Assembly: GCA_016926755.1 (NCBI GenBank)
Contig: JAFGNZ010000369.1
Span: 1 to 37,769, forward strand
Length of the DNA: 37,769 nt
DNA from: Myxococcaceae bacterium
Lineage (GTDB): Bacteria; Myxococcota; Myxococcia; Myxococcales; Myxococcaceae
Direction of reading: 5' to 3'
A program made the position numbers and the translations under genes. Below, in pieces: positions 35,415 to 37,769 of this stretch (its first letter is position 1; each line of letters starts with the position of its first letter). The notes under the pieces were generated by a model, which did not search any database, was not told the origin of the DNA, and worked only from the letters and a program-made list of their open reading frames with translations.

Positions 35415-36635
35415 ATGAAAGCCGTCGTATTTCGTGGAATCGGAGACATCCGGCTCGAGGACGTGGAGGAGCCGCGGATCGAAAAGCCCACCGACGCGAT
35501 CGTGCGCCTGAACGCCAGCGCCATTTGCGGCACGGATCTCCACCTGGTTCGCGGGACGATGCCAGGCATGAGGCCGGGCACCATCCTCGGCCATGAGGGC
35601 GTGGGCTTCATCGAGGAGCTGGGCGAGGACGTGCGCAACTTCAACGTGGGGGACCGCGTCGTCATCCCCTCCACCATCGCGTGCGGCAGCTGCGTCTACT
35701 GCCGCGCGGGCTACTACTCCCAGTGCAACGAGGCCAACCCCAACGGCCCACTGGCGGGCACGGCCTACTACGGCGGCCCGGAGACGTCCGGGCCCTTCCA
35801 TGGAATGCAGGCGGAGAAGGTGCGCGTGCCCTTCGCCCACGTGGGGCTGGTGCGCGTGCCGGAGGGCGTCACGGACGAGCAGGCCATCCTCCTGTCGGAC
35901 ATCTTCCCCACGGGCTACTTCGGCGCGGAGCTGGCGGAGATCAAATCCGGGGACACCGTGGCGGTGTTCGGCTGCGGGCCGGTGGGGCAGTTCGCCATCG
36001 TGAGCGCGAAGCTGCTGGGCGCCGGGCGGGTGTTCGCCATCGACTGCTTCGAGGATCGGCTGGACATGGCTCGGGCCCAGGGCGCCGAGATCATCAACTT
36101 CGACGCGGAGGATCCGGTGGAGACGATCCGGCGGCTCACCGGCGGCATCGGCGTGGACCGGGCCATCGACGCGGTGGGCGTGGACGCCATGCACGCGCAC
36201 CACGGGCCGGCGGCCAAGGCGGCCAAGAAGGAGGCCGCCGAGTTCAAGCGCGAGGTGAAGGAGGTGGCGCCCAAGACGAACCCGGACAGGGGCAACTGGG
36301 AGCCAGGGGATGCGCCGGCGCAGGCGCTCATGTGGGCCGTGCAGTCCCTGGCCAAGGCGGGCACGCTGTCCATCATCGGCGTCTACCCGCAGACGGCGCG
36401 CACCTTCCCCATCGGCGAGGCGATGAACAAGAACCTCACGCTGAAGATGGGCAACTGCAACCACCGCAAGTACATCCCCAAGCTGCTGGAGCTGGTGCAC
36501 ACGGGGGTGGTGGACCCGACCGCCATCCTCTCGCGCGTGGAGTCGATCACGAGCGCCATCGACGCCTACCGCAACTTCGACCTGCGCAAGCCGGGCTGGC
36601 TGAAGGTGGAGCTCGAGCCGCCGATGCTCACCTGA
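35415..36635 (+). CDS. Zinc-dependent alcohol/formaldehyde dehydrogenase (MDR family)
   Basis: A 406-residue medium-chain dehydrogenase. Catalytic zinc ligands are Cys38 (AICGTDLH) and His60-Glu61 (GHEGVG); the structural zinc site is Cys90, 93, 96 and 104 (CGSCVYCRAGYYSQC). The Rossmann motif is VAVFGCGPVGQFAI, and the acidic residue in VFAIDCFEDRLD suggests NAD rather than NADP. An insertion of ~40 charged residues (AKAAKKEAAEFKREVKEV) before LAKAGTLSIIGVYP is typical of the glutathione-independent formaldehyde dehydrogenase-like subgroup. ATG at 35415 has AAGGAG 10 nt upstream. The substrate is not predictable. Confidence 0.92.
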   Translation: MKAVVFRGIGDIRLEDVEEPRIEKPTDAIVRLNASAICGTDLHLVRGTMPGMRPGTILGHEGVGFIEELGEDVRNFNVGDRVVIPSTIACGSCVYCRAGYYSQCNEANPNGPLAGTAYYGGPETSGPFHGMQAEKVRVPFAHVGLVRVPEGVTDEQAILLSDIFPTGYFGAELAEIKSGDTVAVFGCGPVGQFAIVSAKLLGAGRVFAIDCFEDRLDMARAQGAEIINFDAEDPVETIRRLTGGIGVDRAIDAVGVDAMHAHHGPAAKAAKKEAAEFKREVKEVAPKTNPDRGNWEPGDAPAQALMWAVQSLAKAGTLSIIGVYPQTARTFPIGEAMNKNLTLKMGNCNHRKYIPKLLELVHTGVVDPTAILSRVESITSAIDAYRNFDLRKPGWLKVELEPPMLT

Positions 36636-36677
36636 GCCCCGCAGCTGGACGCGCGAGCTGAGGGCCCAGACAGAGAG

Positions 36678-36709
36678 GGATCCGGCGACCCTGAAGGCTT
36701 GCCGGGTCC
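36678..36709. terminator. Hairpin between convergent genes
   Basis: GGATCCGGC (36678-36686) and GCCGGGTCC (36701-36709) form a 9-bp stem with one G-U pair around a 14-nt loop. It lies 42 nt after the dehydrogenase stop and before the convergent surface-protein gene, so it could end transcripts from both sides. No T-run follows. Confidence 0.4.
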
Positions 36710-36769
36710 TCAGCTGCCCGCGGGGGGTGACGGCCCGCGAGGCAGCTCGTACCGCTCAGGCCAGGATGG

Positions 36770-37769
36770 TCAGCGCCCCGCCATCCAGCTGGGGGCGTCC
36801 ACCGTGTAGCCGGCCTCCTGGCCGTTATCGACAGCCTCGCTGCCCTGGCCCTGGTCGTGCGGCACGGCGAACTTGCACATGGCCGTCTGCACGTTGCCCG
36901 CGCTGTCCGTCACCTTGAAGAGCACGCCGTACACGCGGCCGTCGCCAGCGCCCTGGCGCTCGGCGCGGAGCTTGAAGGTGCTCTTGCCGGTGATCACGAT
37001 GTCGTCCTCGGTGTTGCCATCACCGTTGCCCGCCGCGTTCTCCGGCTCATCGCTGTAGATGGAGAGGATGGTGCCCATGGAGTTGATCGAGTTGCTGTAG
37101 CCGCCGTGCTCGCCGTCATCATCGTCGTCGCCGTGCTCGCCGTCGTCGCCGTGCTCGCCGCGGGCGCCGTGCTCGCCATCATCGTCGTCGCCGTCGTCGT
37201 CACCGTGGTCGCCATGGTCGCCGTCGTCATCGTCGTCGCCGTGGTCGCCGTCATCATCGTCGTCGCCGTGGCCGCCGCAGCCGCCGCCGCCGCCCCCCGT
37301 GCTGCCACCGCCGCACGAGCCCGAGAGCGTGACGGAGGCGCAATCCGCGAGGCTGAAGGAACGATACTTGTGGTTCGGCGGCCAGATCTTCGTCGTGGGC
37401 TTGACGCTCACCGTGGTGCTGCAGCCGTCCATCACCGCCACGCTCCGCGTCACCGAGGCGCTCAGGCCCTCACCATCCTGCACCGTGTACTGGAGGGTGT
37501 AGGTGCCAGCCACCGCGGTGTCCACCGCGCCCGTCTTCACGATGGCCGACGTCAGGTTGCCGGAGCAGGCGTCCAGCGCCGTGGCACCCGGGTCCACGAA
37601 GGTGCCGCCGCGGGTGACGCTCATGGAGGCCGCGCCCAGCAGGGTGATGCTGGGGGCCTTCGTGTCCACCACGCTCACCGCGCGCTCCGCCCAGGCCTCG
37701 TTGTTCGAGGCATCCTTTACGCTGTAGCCCACCGCATAGCTGCCCTTGGCCGCCGCGTTCACCGCGCCG
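36770..37769 (-). CDS. Ig-like (DUF5011/HYR-type) surface protein, C-terminal part, runs off the window
   Basis: The frame is open to the right edge, so only ~330 C-terminal residues are seen. There is the end of one Ig-like repeat (GSYAVGYSVKDASNNEAW), then a full DUF5011-type repeat (APSITLLGAASMSVTRGGTF, VDPGATALDACSGNLTSAIV, GTYTLQYTVQDGEG). A KIWPPNHKYRSFSLADC motif follows, as in many myxobacterial secreted Ig-like proteins. Next is a Gly-rich turn and ~55 residues of Asp/Gly/His/Glu repeats, likely to bind calcium or other metal ions. The last ~110 residues read GDGRVYGVLFKVTDSAGNVQ and end at PSWMAGR. Probably exported; the signal peptide would lie outside the window. Confidence 0.85.
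   Translation of the reverse strand, partial: GAVNAAAKGSYAVGYSVKDASNNEAWAERAVSVVDTKAPSITLLGAASMSVTRGGTFVDPGATALDACSGNLTSAIVKTGAVDTAVAGTYTLQYTVQDGEGLSASVTRSVAVMDGCSTTVSVKPTTKIWPPNHKYRSFSLADCASVTLSGSCGGGSTGGGGGGCGGHGDDDDDGDHGDDDDDGDHGDHGDDDGDDDDGEHGARGEHGDDGEHGDDDDDGEHGGYSNSINSMGTILSIYSDEPENAAGNGDGNTEDDIVITGKSTFKLRAERQGAGDGRVYGVLFKVTDSAGNVQTAMCKFAVPHDQGQGSEAVDNGQEAGYTVDAPSWMAGR
37101..37275 (-). repeat. Imperfect tandem repeat encoding Asp/Gly/His-rich tract
   Basis: On the minus strand, GAC/GAT, GGC, CAC and GAG codons recur in units such as GDDDDDGDHG, GDDDGDDDDG, GEHGARGEHG and GEHGDDDDDG. The units are 9-18 nt multiples with frequent synonymous changes (GAC/GAT), so the tract is maintained at protein level. 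Such a region is prone to length change by slippage. Confidence 0.8.

Noticed and set aside
34749-36500. A 583-codon minus-strand open frame opposite ppx and the dehydrogenase
   Set aside because: Antisense to two clear enzymes and crosses their intergenic gap; no conserved motif.

Overview
The window looks like chromosomal DNA from a myxobacterium, most likely Cystobacterineae (Archangium, Cystobacter, Stigmatella or a relative). This rests on very high GC, three Hanks-type Ser/Thr kinases with C-terminal membrane anchors, an Imm11 (MXAN_0049-like) immunity protein, a DUF3396 immunity protein behind a small lipoprotein, and Ig-like surface protein architecture typical of that group. Species cannot be assigned from the sequence.

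Layout. 1-2064 is decayed DNA: an ISL3 transposase tail, a scrap of an IS91-type transposase and a broken histidine kinase. 2195-3675 is a lipoprotein/DUF3396 pair that resembles a contact-dependent toxin/immunity pair. 3809-5174 (minus) holds three tandem paralogous lipoproteins. 5333-9226 (plus) has a TPR Ser/Thr kinase, a PHB-depolymerase-like esterase lipoprotein and a ChbG/YdjC deacetylase. A GAF histidine kinase with a degenerate receiver, queF, a kinase-truB overlap, a tiny lipoprotein and a phospholipase D-family enzyme follow up to 15269.

15289-29311 is a defence island on the minus strand: a type I-G (formerly I-U) CRISPR-Cas locus in the order cas3, csx17 (cas8g), csb1 (cas7), csb2 (cas5-cas6 fusion), leader, a 64-spacer array, a cas1 remnant, cas2, then an orphan Imm11 immunity gene. 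The interference genes look intact. The adaptation gene does not: the array ends inside a partial repeat that runs straight into the last third of cas1, so cas4 and the front of cas1 (including the first catalytic residue) are gone. The locus should still make crRNA and interfere, but should not acquire spacers with its own Cas1. A few spacers can be read by translation: an MT-A70-type methyltransferase motif, a phage capsid-like motif, and a QueA (tRNA queuosine enzyme) motif that may be self-targeting.

29416-37769 holds a third Ser/Thr kinase just upstream of cas3, a trypsin remnant, divergent ppk and ppx (polyphosphate synthesis and breakdown) with a Pho-box-like repeat between them, a zinc alcohol dehydrogenase, and the C-terminal part of an Ig-like surface protein with an Asp/Gly/His-rich tract, cut by the window edge. 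No tRNA or rRNA genes were seen.
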